NCBI GenBank assembly: GCA_021648045.1 | Contig: JAKITM010000007.1 | Location: forward strand, 1 to 47,911 | Source: Lysobacterales bacterium | GTDB lineage: Bacteria > Pseudomonadota > Gammaproteobacteria > Xanthomonadales > SZUA-36 | Direction of reading: 5' to 3' | DNA length: 47,911 bases | In this document: positions 16,888 through 26,156 of the stretch, one piece after another | Position numbering within the stretch: the first letter of the stretch is position 1 | Layout of the letters: every line of letters starts with the position of its first letter | Translations under genes and position numbers: made by a program | The notes under the pieces: generated by a model | Told to the model about the DNA's origin: nothing | Databases searched by the model: none | Seen by the model: only the letters and a program-made list of their open reading frames with translations

Positions 16888-18084
16888 TTAATTAATTCCA
16901 ATGACTATCATTTCTGAGTCATCTGGGGCTCCGGCATCCTCGTGCCGGCCGACACTAAAAGGGTAATTATTGTCGTTAATGATAACCAAGGTGTTGGCAC
17001 CTGGCATAAGCACGCTTTCGATGGTGACGAACGGATACCGGTATTTGCCATTTTGTGTAGCTAGATGTTGTGGGTCATCCAACAGCAATAAATCGGCAAG
17101 CAATCTCACCTCGGCGGTTCTCGGTTGATACAGAAAAACTTTTTTATAAGCAGCTTCTACCCCTTGTTTGCTATCGCGCTCGATCAATACGAAACCCCCA
17201 TTGGCAGCTTCTGCCATTGCCCCTACCCGATGACCATCGGCATGTAATGTGTAGTCCCAGACAAAGCCGGTATATTTTTTTGCAGTCAGATCAAAACGGT
17301 AGGCGTTTATAAGCCGCTCTGGCGCATCCACTAGCGGCTTTTCCAATAACAGGATTAATGCCTTGCCATCGGCTGAAAACGCCATATTTTCAAAGCCCCC
17401 GCTGGCTGCCACTTTTGCCAGGGATGGTTCTCTGAGTGGGTTGTCGGGCGACCACAAACCCGGCAGTTCAAACGGCGCTTCCAGCAGTTCACCCTCAGCA
17501 TTGGTATGCAGCAGAAAAGGTCCGAATTCATCACCAAACCAAAAACTGCCATCGGCGGTCACACGAAAGGACTCAATATCGAAGTCTGCACCGGTTAACA
17601 GCCGCTTTTTTCGTATTTGCTCATCTACGGGTATTGCTGTTGCGGGGTAATTCTCCCGCTCGGCAACAATCGGGAATGGTATTTTATGCTGCGGGTCAGA
17701 AAGCGCAAACAGTAGTTTCGCAGCCAGCACGCCGCTACCCCCGCGGGCAGTTTTCCAGCCGGGGTTTAGTTGATAAACCATTAATAAGTGATCGGCTGAA
17801 TTTTGTTTGCTGCCGAAACCGTTATCTGCAATTGCCAACCATTGCTGCCGGTAAAAAACAATATCGGAAAAGCCTTGCAACGGCTGGCCTGAAAACGGCA
17901 CTGAAACACCATTAGCTGATTGAATCAGCTGCCCACTAACTGGGCCTTCAACAAAGCTGTTAGCTTCTAGCACAGCGATTGCGCGCAACTCTGCGGCGTT
18001 AGATATCGCCACATTGAAAAGCAGCAGCGCACACAACCAACGCCAATGGCGCGGAGATTTCGTCCGATAGCTGCGACATGCCAT
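16888..18084 (-). CDS. Phytase-like esterase-domain exported protein
   Basis: About 398 residues with a signal peptide after a basic start (HWRWLCALLLFNVAISNAAEL). The body matches the esterase-like activity of phytase family: GFSDIVFYRQQWLAIADNGFG, SFRVTADGSFWFGDEFGPFLLH, GFENMAFSADGKALILLLEKP and VIINDNNYPFSVGR. These are beta-propeller strands with acidic metal-site residues. Some relatives hydrolyse phosphoesters, but activity is unproven here. Start at ATG 18084 is chosen because it directly leads the signal peptide; a GTG at 18120 is possible. Confidence 0.75.
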   Translation of the reverse strand: MACRSYRTKSPRHWRWLCALLLFNVAISNAAELRAIAVLEANSFVEGPVSGQLIQSANGVSVPFSGQPLQGFSDIVFYRQQWLAIADNGFGSKQNSADHLLMVYQLNPGWKTARGGSGVLAAKLLFALSDPQHKIPFPIVAERENYPATAIPVDEQIRKKRLLTGADFDIESFRVTADGSFWFGDEFGPFLLHTNAEGELLEAPFELPGLWSPDNPLREPSLAKVAASGGFENMAFSADGKALILLLEKPLVDAPERLINAYRFDLTAKKYTGFVWDYTLHADGHRVGAMAEAANGGFVLIERDSKQGVEAAYKKVFLYQPRTAEVRLLADLLLLDDPQHLATQNGKYRYPFVTIESVLMPGANTLVIINDNNYPFSVGRHEDAGAPDDSEMIVIGIN

Positions 18085-18197
18085 GCTTGAGTTGTTATTC
18101 CTTTCGCAATTTGTTTGCACTGCAGCTAGCGTCCTCTTAAGAAATACTCAATCTGCAAGATAGCAAATTTCCGGCGCGCAAGCTATTATTTCTTTCC

Positions 18198-18896
18198 ATG
18201 TCGAACATACAATCATTTACTGGCTTCAAACCTGCATTTTTCAGGTTCTTCCGCGAGTTAGCGAAAAACAATAACCGCCCGTGGTTTTTAGACAACAAAC
18301 CACGTTATCAACAAGAAATAGTCGCGCCGATGCTGGCATTTATTCAAGCCATGCAGGCGCCGCTGGCAGAGTTGGCACCGCATTACCGCGCTATTCCCAA
18401 ACTGATGGGGGGCTCAATGTTCCGCATTTATCGGGACGCGCGGTTTTCCCACGACAAGAGCCCATATAAGGAGCATGCCGCATTTCATTTTCGCCACGAA
18501 CAGGGTAAAGATGCCCATGCGCCTGGCTACTATTTACACCTTGAGCCGGGCAAAGTTTATTTTGGTGGCGGAATATGGGTGCCACCAGCACCCAAGTTGA
18601 TGGCTATTCGTGACACCATTATGGATAGCCCTGCGGCCTGGGCACAGGTAAAAAACAATAAAAAAATTGTTGCCTATGGCGGCATTCAGGGTAAAGGCTT
18701 AAAAACCGCACCCCGGGGAATCGCCAAAGATCACCCGCAAATTGAAGACCTTCGGCGCAAGAGCTTTTTTATTATGCACGAAGTAAAACCGGTGGTTTCC
18801 GGCAATGCCGACTTTGTTGATCAAGTTGCTGATACCTTTAAAGACTGTGAGCCAATGATGGACTTTATCTGTCATGCCCTTGAGATTCCGTTCTGA
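18198..18896 (+). CDS. DUF2461 (TIGR02453) family protein
   Basis: A 232-residue soluble protein with the full DUF2461 pattern: FTGFKPAFFRFFRELAKNN, NRPWFLDNKPRYQQ, MGGSMFRIYRDARFSHDKSP, PGYYLHLEPGKVYFGGGIW and the C-terminal LRRKSFFIMHEV. Biochemical function of the family is unknown. It is followed after 5 bases by the DUF3592 membrane protein gene on the same strand, so they may be co-transcribed, although no functional link is known to me. Confidence 0.85.
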   Translation: MSNIQSFTGFKPAFFRFFRELAKNNNRPWFLDNKPRYQQEIVAPMLAFIQAMQAPLAELAPHYRAIPKLMGGSMFRIYRDARFSHDKSPYKEHAAFHFRHEQGKDAHAPGYYLHLEPGKVYFGGGIWVPPAPKLMAIRDTIMDSPAAWAQVKNNKKIVAYGGIQGKGLKTAPRGIAKDHPQIEDLRRKSFFIMHEVKPVVSGNADFVDQVADTFKDCEPMMDFICHALEIPF

Positions 18897-18901
18897 TTGA
18901 T

Positions 18902-20605
18902 ATGAAAAATACTGTAAAAAAGTCCCGCAAGGGCGGTATGACGCTCTTCGCCGCGGTGTTTTTTCTCGGTGGTTTAGTACCCGGAGGGATGGCACTGATG
19001 AATATTTATAAGGTTGTTGATGCGCGCAACTGGATAGCAACGCCAAGCACTATACTTTCCACCGAACTTATAACCCAACGCGGTGATGATAGCGATACTT
19101 ATAAAGTAATAGCCCGCTACAGCTATCAATTTAACGGCCAAAACTTCAACAATGATCAAGTAGGCTTTAGTAAGGGTTCCGACAATATTGGCAGTTACCA
19201 TCAGGATGCTTACCGCGAATTAAACCGCTACAGAAACCAGCAAAACGCATTCACCGCCTGGGTCAATCCAGATAATCCCGCCGAGGCTGTACTGTTTAAG
19301 ACAGTGCGTTGGCCGCTGGTGGCTTTTAAAGTGCTCTTTATGCTGATTTTTTCTGGTGCTGGTGCTGGGTTTTATTTCTACGGCAAATACAATCTCAAGC
19401 GAGAAGACCAAGTCCGTGAGTTGCAGCAGCAATACCCTGAAGCACCCTGGAAATGGCGTCCGCAGTGGCAACAAAATCAACTACAATCCCAGTCTGGTGC
19501 AATTCGCTGGTTTGCGACCATTTTTGCGGTCTTCTGGAACCTGATATCGTCTCCTATCTGGTTTATTATTCCGCAGGAACTCGCCAGCGGCAACACTATT
19601 GTCCTAGTTGCAGTACTGTTCCCGCTGGTGGGTATTGGTATGGCCGTATGGGCAACCCAGCTATGGCGACAACATTATCGATTCGGTAACAGCGTGCTCA
19701 TTCTCAAGCGGGTACCTATCGACTTGGGTGGCCAGCTCAGAGCAAATTTGCAGCTACCCGCCGATGTACCGGTAGGTTCTGAACTAAATATTCGCCTGGA
19801 TTGCATCCGCAAAACAACCACCCGTAGCGGCAATAAAACCAGCACACATGAGAGCATCCTCTGGCAAACTGATCAGCGAATTGTTGTTACGGATGCAGGT
19901 ACTTACCGACTGGTTCCTATTCGTTTTCAGCTTCCTAGTGACCAGCCTGAGACAAACGACCCAACAGGTAAGAACAGTGTTTTCTGGCGCATGGATATCA
20001 GCAGCGATATCCCCGGAATTGATTATCAGGCAAGTTTTGAACTACCTGTTTTTGATACTGGCTATGTAGCAGAGCTAAATTCAGCCGATGAGTCTGTTGC
20101 TTCACTAAAAGCGGAAACCGGGGCTGCCGGTGATCCGACTCGTAGCGGGGCCATAATTAACGGGGGTGTATACCACTTCCCGGCTGCCAGACATAAAAGC
20201 CTTATTTTTGGTCTGTTTATTGTCGGTTTGGTATTCGGCGGTATAGGAACAGCTATCATAATATCTGGTCGAACTTGGTTTGGTGGTATGTTTACACTGG
20301 TCGGGGTGTTGATTTTCTGGGGTATGTTGTCACTACTACTAAAACGCTCTGAAATTCGACTGGAAAATGGCAGCATAATTGCCAGTAGTGGCTGGTTCAG
20401 ACTGAAAGAACGGCTGCGTTTACCGAGCTTCAAGGTAAAAAAAATCTGGGTCAAGTCGAATATGAGTTCCGGTAATACCAAATACTACGACTTATATTTG
20501 GACGATCAAAATGGTAAAAGACACAGCCTTGCAAGCAAACTGACCGGGCGGCGCGATACCGAAGCGCTAATTGCACAGCTTGAGACCGCCCTAGGAATTA
20601 AATAG
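18902..20605 (+). CDS. DUF3592 domain membrane protein
   Basis: A 567-residue inner-membrane protein. The N-terminal TM (residues about 13-37) leads into a DUF3592 extracytoplasmic domain (VIARYSYQFNGQNF, FTAWVNPDNPAEAVLF), then a TM near 138-158, paired TMs near 200-260, a large beta-rich domain (residues about 265-400), another TM pair near 425-475 and a cytoplasmic-like tail. Proteins of this kind are uncharacterised. No catalytic motif is seen. Translation probably couples to the DUF2461 gene just upstream. Confidence 0.7.
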   Translation: MKNTVKKSRKGGMTLFAAVFFLGGLVPGGMALMNIYKVVDARNWIATPSTILSTELITQRGDDSDTYKVIARYSYQFNGQNFNNDQVGFSKGSDNIGSYHQDAYRELNRYRNQQNAFTAWVNPDNPAEAVLFKTVRWPLVAFKVLFMLIFSGAGAGFYFYGKYNLKREDQVRELQQQYPEAPWKWRPQWQQNQLQSQSGAIRWFATIFAVFWNLISSPIWFIIPQELASGNTIVLVAVLFPLVGIGMAVWATQLWRQHYRFGNSVLILKRVPIDLGGQLRANLQLPADVPVGSELNIRLDCIRKTTTRSGNKTSTHESILWQTDQRIVVTDAGTYRLVPIRFQLPSDQPETNDPTGKNSVFWRMDISSDIPGIDYQASFELPVFDTGYVAELNSADESVASLKAETGAAGDPTRSGAIINGGVYHFPAARHKSLIFGLFIVGLVFGGIGTAIIISGRTWFGGMFTLVGVLIFWGMLSLLLKRSEIRLENGSIIASSGWFRLKERLRLPSFKVKKIWVKSNMSSGNTKYYDLYLDDQNGKRHSLASKLTGRRDTEALIAQLETALGIK

Positions 20606-20635
20606 CAACGGCTTATTTATTGCTGCAATGTCAGT

Positions 20636-21643
20636 TCAGGGGTTTTTCGATTTTTTCAATACAAAGCTGTGCAAATCCTGCTGGAAATAGCGATTATTGA
20701 TTTCAGCAGCATCCTCACCTGCCAGAACAGCCTGCAAATCTGCAATCACCCATGGGTTTTGGCGATAATAATTATGTTCAGCTATGCCGCCTACAACCCG
20801 TGAGCAATTGATCTGACAAACTTTAGCCGGCACATTAAACGGCAATTGCAGACCCGCCTGACCCAAACGCTCAGGGTTACCTTTACTCAGGTCTGAAAGC
20901 GCCATCACCCGGTCTTGCCGATTGTAGTAAACACTAACCTTTTCCCCCAATTGCGGCAGGGCTTTTAGTTTGTAATCAAACTCAAAAGCATCACTATCTT
21001 CATCTGCAGCTACAAGGATTATCTGATCTAAAACTCGGCTTAAACGGGCTGTCTGGCTGCGATAATATTGTAGAGAATGCCGCAAAACATAGGCGCCCAT
21101 TGAGTGTGCTAACAAATGCACTCGCTGGCCACAGTCTGTGTCTTTGCTAATATCACACAGATAATCGGTGAGTTTTAGTAAGCCCCGAGCCAATGCTGGA
21201 CCGGAAGCCGCAGCATCATGCCGATCATTGGAATACGCCAACCAAGGCAGCATTGAACCATCAGAAGGCCATGAAAACACCACAATATTCGTCTCCGGAA
21301 ACTGCTTAGCCAACACAAAGCCGTTGCGCAATCCATCCCGAAAACTATTGTTATAACCATGCACAAAAATTAGCGTGTCGCGTTGCTGCTCGCGCATGTT
21401 TTTCTGTAACTCGGCAAACACCTGTTCTGATCCGTAGCTACAATTGTCGGGGTCTTCTGCTGTACCCGCAGCATTGACTTGCAACTTCTCCGCCGCCGTA
21501 GAAATTATTATTTTTGCAGCTTTTTTTTGAGCGCTACCAAAGCGCAGACAAGCCAAACCATCAGGATTAAAATGACGCCCAAAGTTGGTGGGTTTGCCTT
21601 TTTTATTCGGGTTTCGGTTAGTAATAAAATATATTTTTTGCAT
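20636..21643 (-). CDS. Alpha/beta hydrolase (DUF900 family)
   Basis: A 335-residue hydrolase. The oxyanion/HG motif is TLIFVHGYNNSFRDGL near residue 95, the strand NIVVFSWPSDGSMLPWL follows, and the nucleophile elbow is LLAHSMGAYVLRH near residue 178 with the Ser. A catalytic Asp is likely in ILVAADEDSD and His in IAEHNYY. This is the DUF900 pattern; substrates are unknown and no signal peptide is seen. It is convergent with the DUF3592 gene. Confidence 0.8.
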   Translation of the reverse strand: MQKIYFITNRNPNKKGKPTNFGRHFNPDGLACLRFGSAQKKAAKIIISTAAEKLQVNAAGTAEDPDNCSYGSEQVFAELQKNMREQQRDTLIFVHGYNNSFRDGLRNGFVLAKQFPETNIVVFSWPSDGSMLPWLAYSNDRHDAAASGPALARGLLKLTDYLCDISKDTDCGQRVHLLAHSMGAYVLRHSLQYYRSQTARLSRVLDQIILVAADEDSDAFEFDYKLKALPQLGEKVSVYYNRQDRVMALSDLSKGNPERLGQAGLQLPFNVPAKVCQINCSRVVGGIAEHNYYRQNPWVIADLQAVLAGEDAAEINNRYFQQDLHSFVLKKSKNP

Positions 21644-21809
21644 AGCTTATTTATATACCATACGGGCAGTGAAGCCAATGACTATTTAATTTATTGCCAT
21701 TGCCAAGCAGCGAGAAATATATAGTTTCACCAAATAATACTGTTTTGATTGACAGGACACATTAATACTAAAGATAATATCAACAATTAGTACAGTAAAG
21801 GACAGAACA

Positions 21810-22271
21810 ATGGTTGAAATCACCTCAAAAAATGCCGCTAAACAAACATTCATGCCACTGATGCGGGAACTGGTACGCGCCTATCAGGCATTCTCACACT
21901 ATTCTGCTGACGGCTTTCGCCTGTCAGGCAGTAGTCTGACCCAGCCACAGGCTGATGTAATCTTCACGCTGGGAAATACCGAAGGCATGACCTTCAAAGA
22001 AATCGGCGATAAAACCCTGATCACCAAAGGCACTTTAACTGGCATTATTGACCGCCTGGAAGACAAAAAACTGGTTAAACGGCGCACAGATAAAAATGAC
22101 CGGCGGCGTATTATGGTCCGCCTGACCCGCCGCGGCGAGCGCTTGTTCGACACCGAATTTCCCCGCCAAATTATCTGGATGAAAGAAAAATTCAGCAAGT
22201 TAAGCAAAAAAGACCGCGATGAAGCCATCCGTGTACTGGGCTTGATTCGCGAGGCCTTTGAAGCCGAGTAA
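21810..22271 (+). CDS. MarR family transcriptional regulator
   Basis: A 153-residue winged-helix regulator. The HTH is LTQPQADVIFTLGNTEGMTF followed by KEIGDKTLITKGTLTGIIDR, and the wing is KRRTDKNDRRRIMVRLTRRG. AAAGGA precedes the ATG. It has no obvious co-transcribed target: a REP-like repeat follows, and the next gene faces it. Effector unknown. Confidence 0.88.
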   Translation: MVEITSKNAAKQTFMPLMRELVRAYQAFSHYSADGFRLSGSSLTQPQADVIFTLGNTEGMTFKEIGDKTLITKGTLTGIIDRLEDKKLVKRRTDKNDRRRIMVRLTRRGERLFDTEFPRQIIWMKEKFSKLSKKDRDEAIRVLGLIREAFEAE

Positions 22272-22288
22272 TCCACAAAATAGTTGTC

Positions 22289-22334
22289 GTACCGGCCTAA
22301 AATTTAATCGTCATGCCGGCCCACGCGCCGGTAC
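22289..22334. repeat. REP-like intergenic inverted repeat
   Basis: Outer arms GTACCGGC (22289-22296) and GCCGGTAC (22327-22334), with a second hairpin CCGGC/GCCGG (22316-22320 and 22327-22331) nested inside. It lies between two convergent genes, so it may also terminate both transcripts. Confidence 0.55.
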
Positions 22335-22368
22335 ACCTTCTACCGAATACCACGACCCGAAACAGGCC

Positions 22369-23325
22369 CTAATTTACAGGAACTGACCCTGTAACAAGCC
22401 AAGCTGGTTGCTGTGATTGAAGATCAAAACGCCATTTTTTCAAATCTTCAGCCACCAACAACGCCCCTGAATAATGTGTTTTTATCAGCGCTAGATTTTT
22501 ATCAAGATCAGCTAGACTGCGTGCCATAAAGTGACTTACCAGCAGGGTTTTTACCCCGGCTTGCGCTGCGACCTTGCCAATTTCTGATGGGGTAGCGTGC
22601 AAGTTGCGGGCAATACGCCCAGCGCCATCAGGTATCGGCATGGGCATGACCCATAAGTCGGCATTGCGCACAAATTCTACAAACAGCGACTCACTCAGAT
22701 TCTGGTCGCCGGATATAACGATATTGTATTCACCGATACTGACCTTATACGCCAATGAAGGCACCGGCCCGTGTGGCACCGGTATTGCTAAAACACTGAA
22801 AGCTTCAAACTTGATTGGCTTCGCTGCTGGTGTTGCTTCTATTGAGACTTCAATGGGTAACAGGGCAAATGGGGCCGCGTCACCATCGATGTAACCGGAT
22901 AAATAGGCATACGCGCCCTTGCCCGGTGCAAACAACGCAGATAACCAGTCGTTCAGGCCGGGAAACTTACCCGCTGCAGACGGACCCGCAATGGTTAGTG
23001 TTCTCTTTCTATCGCCAAAATAGGCGCTTTTCATCAGCGCCGGTAAATCACTGGAATGATCGGTATGAAAATGGCTAATACCGATAAACTCCAGATCATC
23101 CATGTTCAGACCAGCCTCGCCGAAACGCTGAAACACCCCACCACCGGCATCTATCAGGATATAACCACCATCGGGCAGACCAATAACATAGCCCGAAGAT
23201 GCGCGTGCATCATCAGCAACGGGACCACCGGAACCTAGCACCTGTAAACTGATTTCAGCGGCAGTACTAATGCTAGTCAGCGACAAAGTGAAAGTTATTA
23301 TTAAAGTCAAAAGCAAAGCTTTCAT
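22369..23325 (-). CDS. Exported MBL-fold metallo-hydrolase
   Basis: A 318-residue protein with a signal peptide (LLLTLIITFTLSLTSISTAA). The metallo-beta-lactamase fold shows GGYILIDAGGGVFQRF, the zinc motif ISHFHTDHSSDLP near residue 85, VPHGPVPSLAYKV, the metal Asp in NIVISGDQNLS and a final His in LLVSHFMAR. The pattern is closest to RNase Z/arylsulfatase-like periplasmic hydrolases. Its ATG overlaps the moaE stop (TAATG), so it is the last gene of the Moco operon. A link to Moco or sulfur chemistry is only inferred from position. Confidence 0.8.
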   Translation of the reverse strand: MKALLLTLIITFTLSLTSISTAAEISLQVLGSGGPVADDARASSGYVIGLPDGGYILIDAGGGVFQRFGEAGLNMDDLEFIGISHFHTDHSSDLPALMKSAYFGDRKRTLTIAGPSAAGKFPGLNDWLSALFAPGKGAYAYLSGYIDGDAAPFALLPIEVSIEATPAAKPIKFEAFSVLAIPVPHGPVPSLAYKVSIGEYNIVISGDQNLSESLFVEFVRNADLWVMPMPIPDGAGRIARNLHATPSEIGKVAAQAGVKTLLVSHFMARSLADLDKNLALIKTHYSGALLVAEDLKKWRFDLQSQQPAWLVTGSVPVN

Positions 23326-23780
23326 TATTTATGCTCCGTATGTAAATGAACATGACCATGTTTGGCACAGGCTTCGCAATCGACCCAGCCGGAATCACCG
23401 GAAACATAATATTCTTTCTTCCAGATAGGTACCCGCACTTTAATTTCATCAATAATATAGCGGCAAGCAGCAAATGCAGCCTCGCGATGGGCTGAGGATA
23501 CGCCAACCCAAACGGCCAGCTCGCCAATTTCCAACATGCCGGTGCGGTGTACACAGGCTGCTTTGATAATGTCGTATTTATCCAGTGCTTCGGCAAGCAC
23601 TTTTTCACCTTCTTTCACTGCCAGCGCAGGATATGCCTGATAAGCGAGTTTTAATACCTGGCGGCCATCATTATGATCTCTAACCCAGCCTTCGAATGCA
23701 ACAAAGCCGCCAGCGGCACGATCACTAAGTTCATCCTGAAGCCGAACGATATCTGTAGGGTTTTCGATTAAAGTAAACAC
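23325..23780 (-). CDS. moaE: Molybdopterin synthase catalytic subunit MoaE
   Basis: Large subunit of MPT synthase, which inserts two sulfurs from MoaD thiocarboxylate into precursor Z (cPMP). The 151-residue protein contains GGFVAFEGWVRDHNDGR, LAYQAYPALA, IIKAACVHRTGMLEIGE, SSAHREAAFAACRYIIDEIK and the active-site KVRVPIWKKEYY with conserved Lys residues. The C-terminus is rich in His and Cys (CEACAKHGHVHLH), seen in other MoaE proteins. It follows moaD by 8 bases. Confidence 0.95.
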   Translation of the reverse strand: MFTLIENPTDIVRLQDELSDRAAGGFVAFEGWVRDHNDGRQVLKLAYQAYPALAVKEGEKVLAEALDKYDIIKAACVHRTGMLEIGELAVWVGVSSAHREAAFAACRYIIDEIKVRVPIWKKEYYVSGDSGWVDCEACAKHGHVHLHTEHK

Positions 23781-23788
23781 GCTAACGC

Positions 23789-24028
23789 CTACCCGCCAGC
23801 CATCGGCGGCATAAATACCAGTCTATCATTATCTGCTAAGGGGCTATCCCAGTTAGCGAACTCATCGTTAATTGCCACCCGCAGTTGCGCCGCTGCAAGG
23901 CTGAAGCCGTGGCGGGTATCTAGCTCGGCGAATAGCGCTGCCGGATTGTTGCAGCTTGTTTCTATTATTTCCTTACTGCAACCGGCTTCATCCCTAAGCT
24001 GGGCGTAATATTCGATCGTTAACTTCAT
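23789..24028 (-). CDS. moaD: Molybdopterin synthase sulfur carrier MoaD
   Basis: A 79-residue beta-grasp protein ending in the required Gly-Gly (FMPPMAGG), which is adenylated and thiocarboxylated to donate sulfur to MoaE. Internal VAINDEF is the usual preceding strand. Its ATG overlaps the mobA stop (ATGA). Length and terminus are canonical. Confidence 0.95.
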   Translation of the reverse strand: MKLTIEYYAQLRDEAGCSKEIIETSCNNPAALFAELDTRHGFSLAAAQLRVAINDEFANWDSPLADNDRLVFMPPMAGG

Positions 24029-24630
24029 GCTTGTTTCCTGATGTCTTCCAATTCTTGCGGGTGATTGATATTGTCCATCGACCGCGGATCGGTCTGCTCA
24101 AGCAAATGAGTATTCGTATTAATCAATATTTTACGCGGACAATGGCGGTCGATAGCAATAGCCTCATCGATAACAATTCGGCTGGCCGGTTCCCAGATAG
24201 CACAAAGGGGTTCAGGCAAGCCCGGGTGATGCACGCTGGCAAAGGCTGTTGCCATGGCTTGAGGTTCTCGTTCGGCCAGCAAGTGTTCAATGCTGGCATC
24301 TTCCAGCCACGGCAAATCACAAGCCACCACTAGCCAGGCAGCATGAGAATGGGATTGCATTGCTGAAACAATACCGTCCAACGGGCCACGGCTGATTCCG
24401 CTGTCGTGGATTTGCGGCAGGCTTGCACGCACAGGCTCTTTTTCCTGCTCGCTGCGTACCGAAACGAACACCTGCGGCAGGTGTCGCTGCAGGAGTTCAT
24501 AGGCCCAACGGATTTGCGGTTGGCCGTGATAGTCGATGACCGCTTTGTCATGACCCATGCGTCGGCTTGCGCCTCCCGCAAGGATTAATCCATAGACTTC
24601 AGCCGACTTACTCACCTGCTTTCTCATCAC
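24025..24630 (-). CDS. mobA: Molybdenum cofactor guanylyltransferase MobA
   Basis: Adds GMP to Mo-molybdopterin to form the MGD cofactor used by DMSO-reductase family enzymes. The 201-residue protein has the nucleotide loop GLILAGGASRRMGHDKAVI near residue 15, GPLDGIVSAM and the metal-binding WLVVACDLPWL. It overlaps moaC by 23 bases upstream and moaD by ATGA. SoxC uses the non-guanylated sulfite-oxidase-type cofactor, so MobA implies that other Mo enzymes exist elsewhere in the genome (inference). Confidence 0.93.
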   Translation of the reverse strand: MMRKQVSKSAEVYGLILAGGASRRMGHDKAVIDYHGQPQIRWAYELLQRHLPQVFVSVRSEQEKEPVRASLPQIHDSGISRGPLDGIVSAMQSHSHAAWLVVACDLPWLEDASIEHLLAEREPQAMATAFASVHHPGLPEPLCAIWEPASRIVIDEAIAIDRHCPRKILINTNTHLLEQTDPRSMDNINHPQELEDIRKQA

Positions 24631-25102
24631 TATGGGAGCTCGTAAAATCAGATTTACCGCCGCGTTTTTCGATCAGACGAGTATCGCGAATAACGATGTC
24701 CTTGGTCACCGACTTACACATATCATAAACCGTTAAGGCCGCTACGCTGACCGCTGTCAGTGCTTCCATTTCTACCCCGGTGCGGTAATTTGCGACCACA
24801 ATGGCATCGATCTGCAGATTGCCATCAGCCGTTTGCTCGATGCTGATTTTGCAATCATCCAGTGGAATGGGGTGACATAGAGGAATCAGCCCGGGGGTGT
24901 TTTTTGCCGCCATCACCCCGGCAATAATTGCGGTCGCCGCCAAAGGGCCTTTTTTAGTCTGCAAGCCTTCCGCCCGCAGCGCATCTGCGAGAATTTTTGG
25001 TAACTCAAGCATGCATCGCGCATGGGCAGTTCGACGAGTTACTGCCTTTTGGCCTACATCTACCATGCCCGGCTGGCCATCCTTATTTAAATGGCTAAAC
25101 AT
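24608..25102 (-). CDS. moaC: Cyclic pyranopterin monophosphate synthase MoaC
   Basis: Converts the MoaA product 3',8-cH2GTP to cPMP. About 164 residues with GMVDVGQKAVTRRTAHAR, the active-site strand GLIPLCHPIPLDDCKI, VEMEALTAVSVAALTVYDM and MCKSVTKDIVI. The start at 25102 (MFSHLNKDGQP) is used; the longer upstream frame lies over the moaA end and has no family match. It is located between moaA and mobA. Confidence 0.94.
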   Translation of the reverse strand: MFSHLNKDGQPGMVDVGQKAVTRRTAHARCMLELPKILADALRAEGLQTKKGPLAATAIIAGVMAAKNTPGLIPLCHPIPLDDCKISIEQTADGNLQIDAIVVANYRTGVEMEALTAVSVAALTVYDMCKSVTKDIVIRDTRLIEKRGGKSDFTSSHSDEKAGE

Positions 25103-25130
25103 CTTATCCACTAATTTTTTATCCACCTGT

Positions 25131-26156
25131 TCATCCACCAATATAATACATTTCAACTTTGTTGGAACGCGCAACACTCGCCTCACTGCGTACCTCGGAA
25201 TATCGATCCCGGCGCATATGCCAAGACTCGGTAATCATTTCTGCCAGGTCTTCATCACTGATGCCCTCACGCATCGGGCTGCGTAAATCCAAACCTTGAG
25301 TTGCGAAAAGGCAATTATATAACACCCCGTCTGAAGATAGCCGGGCGCGGGTACAGCTGCCACAGAAAGGCTCACTGACCGAAGAAATTAAACCTATTTC
25401 TCCCTTGCCATCAACATATGCCCAGCGCTGGGCAACTTCGCCATGGTAATTTTCATCCAGCGGCTTGAGTGGCCATTTTTGTGAAATCATCTCCACCAAT
25501 GCGATTGAATTTACCGTGTTTTCCGGCTTCCAGTGATTCAGATTGCCAACATCCATATACTCTATCAGGCGGACGATAATTTTAGTGCCGCGAAAATGCT
25601 CCAATAATTCCAACAAGGTATGATCGTTTGCGCCCCGTTGCACTACTACATTAATTTTAATCGGGGTTAGCCCGGCTGCCTGTGCTGCATCAATTCCGGC
25701 AAGCACTTGTTCGACACTGCCGCGGTGACCCGTCATTTGTTGAAACACTTCTGGATTAATCGAATCCAGACTGACAGTAACCCGCCCCAGACCTGCCTGC
25801 TTAAGCGCTAGTGCATGCCGGTCCAGCAGCGAGGCATTAGTGGTTAAGGCGACATCATTGATGCCGGGCAAAGCGGTTAAACCTGCAACCAGTTCATCCA
25901 GGTTTTTGCGCAGTAGCGGTTCACCGCCGGTAATTCTTAATTTATGCACCCCTAGTGCGGCAAATATTCGGGTTAGCCTAATAATTTCCGAGAAATTTAA
26001 TCGCGTCGGTGACTCTAGGAAGTTCAAATCAGGTTCGGGAGCATCTTCCGGCATGCAGTAAGGACAGCGAAAATTACAGCGGTCCATTACTGAAATCCTC
26101 AAGTCCCGCAAAGGTCGACCAAAATGGTCGAGTAGTTCACCGCTACGCTGATTCAT
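25131..26156 (-). CDS. moaA: GTP 3',8-cyclase MoaA (radical SAM)
   Basis: First step of Moco synthesis, from GTP. The 341-residue protein has the radical SAM cluster motif CNFRCPYCMP near residue 25, KLRITGGEPLLRK, and the C-terminal second cluster motif CGSCTRARLSSDG with a downstream Cys in LYNCLFATQG. It ends in the conserved Gly-Gly (MYYIGG). The start at 26156 overlaps the moeA stop by ATGA. Confidence 0.96.
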   Translation of the reverse strand: MNQRSGELLDHFGRPLRDLRISVMDRCNFRCPYCMPEDAPEPDLNFLESPTRLNFSEIIRLTRIFAALGVHKLRITGGEPLLRKNLDELVAGLTALPGINDVALTTNASLLDRHALALKQAGLGRVTVSLDSINPEVFQQMTGHRGSVEQVLAGIDAAQAAGLTPIKINVVVQRGANDHTLLELLEHFRGTKIIVRLIEYMDVGNLNHWKPENTVNSIALVEMISQKWPLKPLDENYHGEVAQRWAYVDGKGEIGLISSVSEPFCGSCTRARLSSDGVLYNCLFATQGLDLRSPMREGISDEDLAEMITESWHMRRDRYSEVRSEASVARSNKVEMYYIGG